Part shown: positions 27,001 through 39,704 of the stretch, piece by piece
Layout of the letters: every line of letters begins with the position of its first letter
Position numbering within the stretch: position 1 is the first letter of the stretch
NCBI GenBank assembly: GCA_027924585.1
Contig: BSBM01001444.1
Location: forward strand, 1,240,001-1,304,000
Direction: 5' to 3'
DNA length: 64,000 bases
From: Larix kaempferi
Lineage: Eukaryota > Streptophyta > Pinopsida > Pinales > Pinaceae
Program-made: the position numbers and the translations under genes
Notes under the pieces: model-generated
Database searches by the model: none
What the model saw: the letters and a program-made list of their open reading frames with translations, nothing else
What the model was told of the DNA's origin: nothing

Positions 27001-28784
27001 TATAAATCTGCAACACACATCAACTCCTATTTGGATGACCTGAAGATGAATCCCACGAATGACAGACATCCTGTAGACATGGCACTTGAAGTTGTTCAGG
27101 CAGTCGAAATCCTAAGCAAGGAACTAGCAAACAAGTTGGAAGATTGATATATATGCAAAAAAATAGATAACCTTGAACTGAAAGCAATAACAAGCAGGTA
27201 ATATCTGGCCACACGTTCGGATGAAGTGTTCCCACATGTCCTAGAGGTAGTTATCCTCCCACAGGAGGCTTGCAACGGAGTCCAGCGATTAAATTCAACT
27301 ATGTAGTAAATCATAGATACTAATTGTGGGTTGCAGGAATCTATCGTGCAGGTACAGTACCACCGAGAGACGAGAAAAAGAAGGGAATCCAAAGCACAAT
27401 AGAAAAAAGGTAAACTCGTAGTTGTCTGACCTGAAGATGAATCCCATGAATGATAAACACCCTGTAGAAATGCGCAACGCAATCTAATCCAGGCGCTCTC
27501 TAGAAACCCTACTCTCCTCTAAACTACATGTTGGGAAGAACCTGACAATGGAAGTTGATCAGGCTCTCCAAACCAAAAGCTGAGTTGAGCCTTGACCTTG
27601 TTAATGTTTACAGCAGCATAACCAGGATCACTAAAAGAATGGCAAAGCTCAGAAACAAAATCTGGTGAGGAGGTAACCTCTCAAGAGTATCAAAAGGGCT
27701 GGTTGCTCTTCTATGCACACCTTGAAGAACACTAGAATGGAAGGTATGGCCTGAGGGACTGTGTATTAGTGAAGGGAATACTTCCTCGTGCCAAATGTGT
27801 AGGTATTGTGGGGACCAAGCTAGGTAGATCTTGCAGAGGGTGCCCATATCTCTATGGATGATCCCACTAGCTTAGCAATTCTTCCTTCCATTGCCTAACA
27901 GCCTGATATACCCAACTGTAGCTTGGCTTGGCTGATTTGTTGTATCTTTGGGCTATGTGTGAGTCTGTTGTTCCCTGATTCCTTGTAGAGATCATGCCCA
28001 GCTCGGGGGTGGCAGTGTGTTGAGATATTGATGATCACAACTGGCCTATGGTTGGGTGGAACGTTGCTGTTGCATAGCCAGTTGCTTGGGACTACTTTGT
28101 TATAAGATAAGTATTCTCTTGTGTTAACTTTGCAATTATTTATTTGATGAATATTCTGAATGTATGATGGATGTGTAATTGAAATTACTTCCGTTGTGTT
28201 TTTTAATAATTATACATTTCCATATGTCTTTTTATATTATGTGAATGCTTATTTAAAAGTTCATGGGGCTAGATGCCTAGCTTTAGCACCACGTTCTCTC
28301 TATCATGCTGGTATGATGGGAGGGGACATTACATAGCGCAAACCCAAGAAAACAAGGGAGAAACTTCTCCAATAGTAGAGAACGCAAAAAAACTAGTCTC
28401 TTAACTGAAGTAGCAACCTCTCTTGGCTAGACCGAACTTGCTTGAGTGAATGAACAAAAGAGACGTCAAGCTCTCTATTTATACACATCAAAGGGTGACA
28501 TTTTCCCTGACTGGGCCGACTTAACGTTCCCTAACTGCGCCGAGTTGACTAGGGCAGTTCTGCGCATTGTTTGGGACAAATTGCCCAATCTTTTGGGGCA
28601 GTTTACCCACTGGGCCGACTTGTTTTGGGGGAATACAAAAAATTACGTTTACTAAATCTTTTCTTTGTGATTTCACCCGTAGTTTTACATTGATTCTTTC
28701 AAGTGTTTTACATGATCAAATACATTGACATCTTGTCCCAAAGGAGGTACAATAAAAAGATGAAATAAACTAGAAATAACATTT
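24047..28784. repeat. Array unit 6 (alpha type, 72-base deletion)
   Basis: Alpha-type unit of 4738 bases. It lacks 72 bases at about 27077, where CTGTAGA joins directly to CATGGCACTTG. In other units this gap holds the ATCCGCAACGC...GGCCAAG segment. A 3-base AGA occurs at both ends of the lost segment. It also has a 2-base loss in an A-run near 24767 and a 1-base gain near 26254. Confidence 0.92.
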
Positions 28785-31700
28785 GAAGTTGCACTATTTC
28801 CAACACTTCCGCTCAACAAGGAAGGTATTCTTCGAACACTGTATTCTAATCTTATTCTTTCTTTGGTTGAAATATGAGGTGATGCCCCATGCAACTACGA
28901 ACCCAACACTCCCTCTTGGCCATGGAGGTATCATCAGCATTATCATACTGAAACACATCTCGATATCATATGTACATCACAGTTATCTCTAACCTTTCTA
29001 TATCATAAGGAAGGTCTTAAAACAAAATCACAGTTAGTAGAGAAGTGTCAACAAATCAATCTTCATGCATCTGCTCAATCCAGTCTATCGGAGAACATGA
29101 AGATGAATCCCACGAATGACAAGCATCCTGTAGAAATCCGCAACGCGATGAGACCGAGGCGCCCTCAAGAAACCATATACACCTCCAACCTTCATGCTGG
29201 CCGAGACATGGCACTGGAAGTTGTTCAAGCAGTCCAAATCCTAAGCAAGCAACTAGCAACCAAGTTGGTAGATTGATACATATGCAAAATAAAATAAAAC
29301 CTTGAACTGAAAGCAATAACAAGCACGTAATATCTGGCCACACGTTTGGATGAAGTGTTCCCACATGTCCTAGAGGTAGTTATCTTCCCACAAGAGGCTT
29401 GCAACAAAGTCCAGCGAGTAAATGCAACTATGTAGTAAATCATAGATACTAAGTGTGGGTTGCAGGAATCTATCGTGCGGGTAGAGAACCACAGATAGCA
29501 GAGCAAAAGGAGGGAATCCGAACCACAATAGAAAAAAGATAAACCCGTAGTTGTCAGACCTGAAGATGAATCCCATGAATGATAAACACCCCATAGAAAT
29601 CTGCAACGCAATCTAAGCGAGTCGCTCTCTAGAAACCCTACTCTCCACTAAACTGCATGTTGGCCAGAACCTGACAATGGAAGTTGATCAGGCTCTGCAA
29701 ATCCTAAGCTGAGTAGAGCCTTGACCTTGTTAATGTTTATAGCAGCATAACCAGGTTCACTAAAAGAATGGCAAAGCACAGAAACAAAATGACTGTCGAG
29801 CTCGTTTAAACCATGATGATAAGAATAATCATCTCCCAACCATGGACAAAGCTATTTGTCTCCCCCGAGCTCAGACCTTCTAATAGAGAACGATGTACAT
29901 CCGGATAGTAGTAGCGCAAACCTAAGAAAACATGGGAGAAACTTCTCAACAAGGAAGGTATTCTTCGAACACTGTATTCAGACAGTTCAAATCCTAAGCA
30001 AGCAACTAGCAATCAAGTTGGAAGATTGACACATATGCAAAATAAAATAAAACCTTGAACTCAAAGCAATAACAAGCAGGTAATATCTGGCCACATGTTT
30101 GGATGAAGTGTTCCCACATGTCCTAGAGGTAGTTATCATCCCACAGGAGGCTTGCAACGCAGTCCAGCGAGTAAATGCAACTATGTAGTAAATCATAGAT
30201 ACTAAGTGTGGGTTGCAGGAATCTATCGTGCAGGTAGAGGACCACCGAGAGAAGAGAAAATGGAGGGAATCCGAATCACAATAGAAAAAAGGTAAACTCG
30301 TAGTTGTCTGACCTGAAGATGAATCCCATGAATGATAAACAACCTGTAGAAATCCGCAACGCAATCTAATCGAGGCGCTCTCTAGAAACCCTACTCTCCT
30401 CTAAATTGCATGTTGAGCAGAACCTAACAATGGAATTTGATCAGGCTCTCTAAACAAGGAAGGTATTCTTCGAACACTGCATTCTAATCTTATTCTTTCT
30501 TTGGTCAACCTATGAGGTGATGCCCCATGCAGCTACTACCCCAACACTCCCTCTTGCCCAAGGTGGTATCATCAGCATTATCATACTAAAACACATCTCG
30601 ATATCATATGTACATCAAAGTTATCTCTAACTTCTCTATATCATAAGGAAGGTCTTGCAACACAATCACAGTTAGTCGAGAAGTGTCAACAAGTCAATTT
30701 TCATGCATCTGCTCAATCCAGTCCATCGGAGAACATGCACTAGCTCCACGACTCTGCACTATCCATAGGTGAGTCACACGTGCATCAGCTCAAGAACTCT
30801 GCACAGTACATCGGAGAGTCTATCATGCATCAATACAATGTGCTCAGCTCAACCCAATTCATCGGGTGCCTACATCATCAACACTCCCTCCTAGCTAGAG
30901 AGGTAACATCGCGTCGGAACACATCTTGTTATCATAAGAGGGTCCATTCAAACACAGGGAATAAGCACGTTCCACAAAGGAACCATCCCGCAATGGGACA
31001 CACTCCACAAAGGAATAGAATAACAATTTTGAATGGAGTTTATTCACCACTGCTAGTTGGCCAACCTGAAGATGAACCCATGAATAACAAACGCCCTGTA
31101 TAAATCTACAACACACATCAACTCCTATTTGGATGACCTGAATATGAATCCCACGAATGACAGACATCCTGTAGAAATCTGCAACGCGATGAGACCGAGG
31201 CGCCCTCGAGAAACCATATACTCCTCCAACCTTCATGCCGGCCAAGACATGGCACTTGAAGTTGTTCAGGCAGTCGAAATCCTAAGCAAGGAACTAGCAA
31301 ACAAGTTGGAAGATTGATATATATGCAAAAAAAAAATATAACCTTGAACTGAAAGCAATAACAAGCAGGTAATATCTGGCCACACGTTCGGATGAAGTGT
31401 TCCCACATGTCCTAGAGGTAGTTATCTTCCCACAGGAGGCTTGCAACGGAGTCCAGCGATTAAATTCAACTATGTAGTAAATCATAGATACTAAGTGTGG
31501 GTTGCAGGAATCTATCGTGCAGGTACAGTACCACCGAGAGACGAGAAAAAGAAGGGAATCCGAAGCACAATAGAAAAAAGGTAAACTCGTAGTTGTCTGA
31601 CCTGAAGATGAATCCCATGAATGATAAACACCCTGTAGAAATGCGCAACGCAATCTAATCCAGGCGCTCTCTAGAAACCCTACTCTCCTCTAAACTACAT

Positions 31701-32956
31701 GTTGGGCAGAACCTGACAATGGAAGTTGATCAGGCTCTCCAAATCCTAAGCTGAGTTGAGCCTTGACCTTGTTAATGTTTACAGCAGCATAACCAGGATC
31801 ACTAAAAGAATGGCAAAGCTCAGAGACAAAATCTAGTGAGGAGGTAACCTCTCAAGAGTATCAAAAGGGCTGGTTGCTCTTCTATGCACACCTTGAAGAA
31901 CACTAGAATGGAAGGTATGGCCTGAGGGACTGTGTATTAGTGAAGGGAATACTTCCTTGTGCCAAATGTGTAGGTATTGTGGGGACCAAGCTAGGTAGAT
32001 CTTGCAGAGGGTGCCCATATCTCTATGGATGATCCCACTAGCTTAGCAATTCTTCCTTCCATTGCCTAACAGCCTGATATACCCAACTGTAGCTTGGCTT
32101 GGCTGATTTGGTGTATCTTTGGGCTATGTGTGAGTCTGTTGTTCCCTGATTCCTTGTAGAGTTCATGCCCAGCTCGGGGGTGGCAGTGTGTTGAGATATT
32201 GATGATCACAACTGGCCTATGGTTGGGTGGAACGTTGCAGTTGCATAGCCAGTTGCTTGGGACTACTTTGTTATAAGATAAGTATTCTCTTGTGTTAACT
32301 TTGCAATTATTTATTTGATGAATATTCTGAATGTATGATGGATGTGTAATTGAAATTACTTCCGTTGTGTTTTTTAATAATTATACATTTCCATATGTCT
32401 TTTTATATTATGTGAATGCTTATTTAAAAGTTCATGGGGCTAGATGCCTAGCTTTAGCATCACGTTCTCTCTATCATGCTGGTATGATGGGAGGGGACAT
32501 TACATAGCGCAAACCCAAGAAAACAAGGGAGAAACTTCTCCAATAGTAGAGAACACAAAAAAACTAGTCTCTTAACTGAAGTAGCAACCTCTCTTTGGCC
32601 AGACCGAACTTGCTTGAGTGAATGAACAAAAGAGAGGTCGAGCTCTCTATTTATACACATCAAAGGGTGACATTTTCCCTGACTGGGCCGACTTAACGTT
32701 CCCTAATTGCGCCGAGTTGACTAGGGCAGTTCTGCCCATTGTTTGGGACAAATTGCCCAATCTTTTGGGGCAGTTTACCCGCTGGGCCGACTTGTTTTGG
32801 GGGAATACAAAAAATTACGTTTACTAAATCTTTTCTTTGTGATTTCACCCGTAGGTTTACATTGCTTCTTTCAAGTGTTTTACATTATCAAATACATTGA
32901 CATCTTGTCCCATAGGAGGTACAATAAAAAGATGAAATAAAATAGAAATAACATCT
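28785..32956. repeat. Array unit 7 (beta type, ~640-base deletion)
   Basis: Beta-type unit of 4172 bases. At about 30449-30456 the A2 sequence CAGGCTCTCTAA runs straight into the half-B sequence ACAAGGAAGGTATTC. This removes the end of half A, including its TATA-like region, and the first bases of half B. Both deletion ends carry CTCTC-A-A microhomology. The rest of half B is normal. Confidence 0.92.
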
Positions 32957-35286
32957 GAAGTTGCACTGTTTCCAACACTTCTGCTCAACAAGGAAAGTAT
33001 TCTTCGAACACTGTATTCTATTCTTATTCTTTCTTTGGTCGACATATGAGGTGATGCCCCATGCAGCTACGAACCCAACACTCCCTCTTGGCCATGGAGG
33101 TATCATCAGCATTATCATACTGAAACACATCTCGATATCATATGTACATCACAGTTATCTCTAACCTCTCTATATCATAAGGAAGGTCTTAAAACACAAT
33201 CACAGTTAGTAGAGAAGTGTCAACAAATCAATCTTCATGCATCTGCTCAATCCAGTCTATCGGAGAACATGAAGATGAATCCCACGAATGACAAGCATCC
33301 TGTAGAAATCCGCAACGCGATGAGACTGAGGCGCCCTCGAGAAACCATATACACCTCCAACCTTCATGCTGGCCGAGACATGGCACTGGAAGTTGTTCAA
33401 GCAGTCCAAATCCTAAGCAAGCAACTAGCAACCAAGTTGGTAGATTGATACATATGCAAAATAAAATAAAACCTTGAACTGAAAGCAATAACAAGCACGT
33501 AATATCTGGCCACACGTTTGGATGAAGTGTTCCCACATGTCCTAGAGGTAGTTATCTTCCCACAAGAGGCTTGCAACAAAGTCCGGCGAGTAAATGCAAC
33601 TATGTAGTAAATCATAGATACTAAGTGTGGGTTGCAGGAATCTATCGTGCGGGTAGAGAACCACCGATAGCAGAGAAAAAGGAGGGAATCCAAAGCACAA
33701 TAGAAAAAAGATAAACCCGTAGTTGTCTGACCTGAAGATGAATCCCATGAATGATAAACACCCCATAGAAATCTGCAACGCAATCTAAGCGAGTCGCTCT
33801 CTAGAAACCCTACTCTCCACTAAACTGCATGTTGGCCAGAACCTGACAATGGAAGTTGATCAGGCTCTGCAAATCCTAAGCTGAGTAGAGCCTTGACCTT
33901 GTTAATGTTTATAGCAGCATAACCAGGTTCACTAAAAGAATGGCAAAGCACAGAAACAAAATGACTGTCAAGCTCGTTTAAACCATGATGATAAGAATAA
34001 TCATCTCCCAACCATAGACAAAGCTATTTGTCTCCCCCGAGCTCAGACCTTCTAATAGAGAACGATGTACATCCGGATAGTAGTAGCGCAAACCTAAGAA
34101 AACATGGGAGAAACTTCTCAACAAGGACGGTATTCTTCGAACACTGTATTCAGACAGTCCAAATCCTAAGCAAGCAACTAGCAAACAAGTTGGAAGATTG
34201 ACACATATGCAAAATAAAATAAAACCTTGAACTCAAAGCAATAACAAGCAGGTAATATCTGGCCACATGTTTGGATGAAGTGTTCCCACATGTCCTAGAG
34301 GTAGTTATCATCCCACAGGAGGCTTGCAACGCAGTCCAGCGAGTAAATGCAACTATGTAGTAAATCATAGATACTAAGTGTGGTTTGCAGGAATCTATCG
34401 TGCAGGTAGAGGACCACCGAGAGAAGAGAAAATGGAGGGAATCCGAATCACAATAGAAAAAAGGTAAACTCGTAGTTGTCTGACCTGAAGATGAATCCCA
34501 TGAATGATAAACAACCTGTAGAAATCCGCAACGCAATCTAATCGAGGCGCTCTCTAGAAACCCTACTCTCCTCTAAATTGCATGTTGAGCAGAACCTAAC
34601 AATGGAATTTGATCAGGCTCTCTAATGCCTAAGCTGAGTTGAGCCTTGACCTTGTTAATGTTTATAGCAGCATAACCAGGATCACTAAAAGAATGGCAAA
34701 GCACAGAAACAAAATGACTGTCGACCTCGTTTAAACCATGATGTAAGAACAATCAACTCCCAACCATAGACAAAGCTATTTGTCTCCCCCGAGCTCAGAC
34801 CTTCTAATAGATAACGATGTACATCCGGATAGTAGTAGCACAAACCCAAGAAAACAAGGGAGAAACTTCTCCAATAGTGGAGAACCCCAAAAAATGAATC
34901 TCTTCACTGAAGTAGCGAACCTCTCTCAACTAGAGGGAACTTGCTTGAGTGAATGACCAAATGAATGGTCGAACTCTCTATTTACACACATCAAAGGGTG
35001 ACTTTTTTCCTGACTGGGGCAACCTAACTTTCCCTAAATGCGTCGACCTGACTGGGGCATTTTTGCCCATTTTTGGGGACAAATTGCCCACTATTTTGGG
35101 GGAGTTTACCCACTGGGCGGACTTGTCTTGGGGAAATACAAAAAATTACGTTTACCAAATCTTTTCTTAGTGATTTCACCCCTAGGTTTACATTGATTCT
35201 TTCAACTGTTTTACATGATCAAATCATTGACATCTTGTCCCATAGGAGGTACAATAACAAGATGAAATACAATAACAATAACTTCT
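32957..35286. repeat. Array unit 8, half A, with the undeleted tail
   Basis: Last half A of the array. It has mixed markers: alpha-like near 33590 (GTCCGGCGAG) and beta-like at CCCCATAG near 33760 and CAAACCCAAG near 34843. It keeps the stretch after CTTGTCTTGGGG (about 35130-35190) that is deleted in the half A of units 1-6 but present in every half B. It therefore preserves the older state of half A. Confidence 0.88.
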
Positions 35287-36497
35287 GAAGATGCACTATT
35301 TCCAACACTCCCTCTCAACAAAGAAGGTATCCTTCGAACACTGTATTCTAATCTTATTCTTTCTTTGGTCGACCTATGAGGTGATGCCCCATGCAGCTAC
35401 TACTCCAACACTCCGTCTTAGTCATGGAGGTATCATCAGCATGATCATACTGAAACACATCTCGATATCATATGTACATCACAATTATCTCTAACCTCTC
35501 TATATCATAAGGAAGGTCTTACGACACAATCACGGTTAGTCGAGAAGTGTCAACAAATCCATCTCCATGCATCTGCTCAATCCAGTCCATGGGAGAACAC
35601 ACACTAGCTCCAAGACTCTGTGCTATCCATAGGTGAGTCACACGTGCATCAGCTCAAGAACTCGGCACAGTCCATAGGAGAGTCTATCATGCATCAATAC
35701 AATTTGCTCAGCTAAACCCAGTCCATCGGGTGCCTACATCATCAACACTCCCTCTTAGCTAGAGAGGTATCATCACGTCGGAACACATCTTGTTATCATA
35801 AGAGGTTACATTCCAACACAGGGAATAAGCACGTTCCACAAAGGAACCATCCCACAATGGGACACACTCCACAAAGGAATAGAATAACAATTATGAATGG
35901 GGTTTATTCACCACTTCTAGTTGGCCACCCTGAAGATGATCCCATGAATAACAAACACCCTGTATAAATCTACAACACACATCAACTCCTATTTGGATGA
36001 CCTGAAGATGAATCCCACGAATGACAAACATCCTGTAGTAATCCGAAACGCAATGAGACCGAGGCGCCCTGGAGAAACCATATACTCCTCTAACCTTCAT
36101 GCTGGCTGAGAAATGGCACTAGAAGTTGTTCAGGCAGTCCAAATCCTAAGCAAGCAAATAGCAAAAAAAGGTGGAAGATTGATGTATATGCAAAATAAAA
36201 TAAAACCTTGAACTGAAAGCAATAACAAGCAGGTAATATCTGGCTGAAGTGTTCCCACATGTCCAAGAGGTAGTTATCTTCCCACAGGAGGCTCGCAATG
36301 CAGTCCAGCAAGTAATTGCAACTATGTAGCAAATCATAAATACTAAGTGTGGGTTGCAGGAATCTATCGTGCAGGTATAGGACCACCGAGAGCAGAGGAA
36401 AAGGAGGGAATCCGAAGCACAATAGAAAAAAGGTAAACTCGTAGTTGTCTGACCCGAAGATGAATCCGATGAATGATAAAGACCCTAAAGAAATCAC
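35287..36497. repeat. Diverged terminal half B of the array
   Basis: This aligns with half B from its first base to the GTAGAAATC point (unit coordinate about 3495) but with many more substitutions than any internal copy, for example ACACACTAGCTCCAAG and GTCCATGGGAG near 35585. Similarity stops sharply after GAAATC at about 36496, where unrelated sequence begins. Decay at the edge fits an array kept uniform by exchange in its interior only. Confidence 0.88.
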
Positions 36498-39400
36498 CAC
36501 CAAACTATAGATCCAACTAGGGGTGGATGCTATAGAGGTGGGTTTTCAAAATCTTCTCAAAATCAAGGCTAGATCTAAGTAGATCTAAGAAAAACCAAAA
36601 ATAAGGGTTTTGATCAATTAGGGTTTTTGTGATCTAGAAATTATGGATGATTCAAGGAAGAAGAAGATCATACCTCTTGGAACATACCTGGATGAAGAGA
36701 TGAATGCTAGTTGAGACGAGGATTACTTTGCCAAAGATCAAATGGAAAATTGTTGAATCCCTCTTGCCAAATCGATTTTCCCAAGCCACATGTGATTCCC
36801 TCTAACCTGTCAAAACCAAGGAGCAAAGCATCAATCAGTTTAACATGTTGAAGGTAGATACAAGTAAGAGAGAGAGAGAAACATAGAATAGTTGACACAA
36901 AGACAAAACTACTCCCTGTCAAACCAAAACGACTTCTTCCAAGCTTGAAGGGCAAGCCTCCCCACCAATTCGCACTTGTCCAAAATCGTCCTCTTAACCT
37001 GTAAATAAGATATGGCAAATATGCAAGATAGCTACAATAGATCCTCCAGTGCAATGGACAAAAGCATTTACAATCGAAACAACCAACATCCACTCCAATC
37101 CAAGCATGTACTCCAAAAGATAGAAATTTTATTCCAAGAGCCAAGAGCCAAAAATCTCTAGATGAATTTTACAATGAGAGGCTCCCTCCTTAAGTAGGAT
37201 GGGGAGAGAGTACAATCCTAACCACTTTTTACATGAGTGGCTAAGATTAAAAGATCATAAGATCTAATCAACGGCTAACAATAAATCATAACAATATATC
37301 ACATGGATCACCCAACATAATGATAGCGCCCCCACTAAATGGTACAAAAGGGGGTGACGTCATCCACTAGAGAAGTATAGGTGCCAAAATCCACCTCATG
37401 ATGACTAGGACATGACAACATAAGCACATGGTGGGGCTAGGAGGCATCAATCCTTACTAGCTCATCCCCAAGCCACAATAAAATAATAAAATATGTCCGA
37501 GATAATATAAATGACCAAAACTGTCCTCCGAATCCATGACAGTCAAACAGTAAATGACCTCCTGTGATCAATGTGGGCATACCCACATGGTGAAAACTGA
37601 CTGGAAGATAGTGATGCCACCCTGGAAGACCTTTGTGAAGACCAAATGCCAAAAACTTGCCTCAATTGCCCAAATCGATTTCCTCAGTGACCACTTTATC
37701 CCATTTTTTAACTGCCTTGGTAACTATGAAAGTGCCAAAACTGCCTCCTAGGGCACCTGCGCTGTCCATCTGAGCCCACCAGGCTCTCCAGAAGGGGGGG
37801 TAAATGGTAAAAACAAGTGGCTGGACCACCCCCTCCATCATCAGCGCCCTAGGTGAACTGGCCACTCATGGCCCCTGCTGCTCAAGCTGGGAAATCAGCC
37901 CCAAATCTGGTCAACAAGTGTAAAACTGCATCAATCACTGTCAGAAGTGCCCAGAAATGAAAGATAAGTGTCTCATTGGATCCAGAAGACCCAAATCCAC
38001 TAGAAATGTGTACTCATACACCATGGGTTGCCCTAATGGGCCAGCTGTAGCGTCCACCATATATGGACAATGTATAATCTGCTGATCTGAAGTAGTAATA
38101 AAACCTACTGAACTAGATCAGTCATCATCTGCATCATATGTCCATCATATGATATCATCATCAAGCATGTGAGACCATCAATCATCATCAATAGGCATCT
38201 ACACATGGCCCACATCATCACAGATCCCCATAATATATAACCAAGGATAAATCACATCAGTAGACTAAGACATGCTTCTCTAATCATTTTCACGGCTAAG
38301 CTCAAAGTATAAATTCCATTCAATGGCATTAATCAAGTTAGCACATTCCTTGGTTATTAAAAAAAATACTCGCACAATAGTTCAAATGACAAACTCACCC
38401 ATTGGACATGGTCAAACTGCTAGTGAAGGATGAAGGCTAGAAACAAGGTTGGGCCAAGGGGTTGACTTGTCTAACCTAACTCAAAAATACTTTGGACTGG
38501 GAGAAGGGGGAAGCTACAAACTCTGTGCTGGACAAAATAACACGGGGAATGGCTGTGCCTCACAAATGGATAAGTTGTTCAGAGAGTGCGTATTCAACTT
38601 AGGCATCATGTCTACATCAAGTTGATCCAGGTTCATTAGGATCATTCAATTTTATTCCATGGCCTTTTTGGCCTACATAACCCTTCGGATTTCAGATGTG
38701 CTGAGAAGCACAACTAGTTGCAGCTTGCATCCAGGGCATGTTTTTCAAATATTTATAAGGTCAGCAATTGTTTAGATATAGCTTTTAAGAATCATTGCTT
38801 TTTGGACCTTTCTTATACTCTTCGAGGAGTATTTTTAGCTGTTCATCGCTCTTGCCCTTTTTTTTGTTTCCATGGGCGAATTTATAAGTTTCCATAGGTA
38901 GAACATGAGCTTTCAGTTTTAGCCAACAACATCTCAAGTGACTAAGGGGAGTTCGAGCCAATGCCAAACATCGGGACAACCGACCAGAATGATTTAGGCC
39001 TACAATCCAACTCACCAAAGGCAAGTTTTGTCACCAACTTAGAGCCGAGACACTGAATATACAGGGATGCGGTCCAAACACAGAGGTAGAAAAATGGGGA
39101 AGTCCTCGGTATCAGAAAGTCAAATGAGACAAGTCAAGGTTTAAAGTCAAATAGGAAGGTCATGTATGGATGGAGTCAAGTGAATATGGAGCCTACACTA
39201 GCAGACAACTGGTGTCAGGAGACACCATATCTATGCAAGGTGGAAAACCAGTGGGTTTTGTGAAATGACCTAAATGTGCAAGCAATTGTCCATTTTATGA
39301 TTTATAGTTCATTTTAAACAGTTTGCCACATTAGGAATAATATACCAAGCACATGCTATGATCATGACTAAATCAACAAGATAATAATCCACAGTCAGTG

Positions 39401-39704
39401 ATAACATATCCATATATCATACAACATCATCATAATAATAATCATCATGCATCATCTGAAACACTGCTGCAATACATCTCTAAGCACTGAACTGAAACTG
39501 TATGGGATAAAGGGTCACCTCAATCATCAAATCTGAACTCTCAAGGCTCAGCCTTGACACAAGGTCATACATAAATCTGAATAATATATTGATGATCATG
39601 AGTGATCCAAAATATATGGCCATGCTATGGAATAATGGAAGCTCTGGAATGTGCAGATATCTGCTGAACAAGGATAGTAGCCCTGCTACTATAGTGTGAT
39701 AACA
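36498..39704. other. Unique DNA between the array and the displaced copy
   Basis: About 3.2 kb with no similarity to the array. The open frames here (for example about 36707-37144, minus) start at TTG and match no family I know. TGTAGCGTCCACC near 38046 resembles an LTR start, but no matching end, target-site duplication or internal retrotransposon domain is visible. I see no supported gene. Confidence 0.6.

Larger units (their letters stand above)
1..36497. repeat. 4.81-kb higher-order tandem repeat array
   Basis: The same sequence recurs with a period of 4809-4810 bases; landmark TTGCACTATTT lies at 5, 4814, 9623, 14433, 19242, 24051, 28789 and 32961. Units differ by scattered substitutions and small indels, so this is a young or homogenised array. 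Each unit has half A (unit 1: 1-2278) and half B (2279-4809), which are diverged copies of one ancestral module: base 5 aligns with base 2283. The window starts inside the array, so its true length is unknown. No rRNA, tRNA or protein domain is visible inside it. It may be a satellite grown from a retrotransposon-derived segment, but that origin is inference. Collapse or expansion during assembly is possible. Confidence 0.95.

Noticed and set aside
1-36497. Dozens of 60-145 codon open frames in the array as a repeated gene family
   Set aside because: Most begin at TTG or other non-ATG codons, two overlapping frames of the same strand are open together, no domain is recognisable, and indels between units break them freely.
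1-36497. rDNA intergenic spacer or 5S array
   Set aside because: No 18S, 5.8S, 25S or 5S sequence occurs in any unit, and the period does not contain a polymerase I or III gene.
1-36497. CRISPR array
   Set aside because: The repeats are kilobases long and near-identical throughout, with no unique spacers, and the DNA is eukaryotic.
36707-37144. 145-codon minus-strand open frame
   Set aside because: It starts at TTG, has low-complexity Phe/Leu/Cys composition and no recognisable domain or splice context.
36498-39704. Complete LTR retrotransposon inserted in the array
   Set aside because: A TGTAGCGTCC start near 38046 was tempting, but no second LTR, target-site duplication or internal domain was found, and the flanking array coordinates do not fit a simple insertion.
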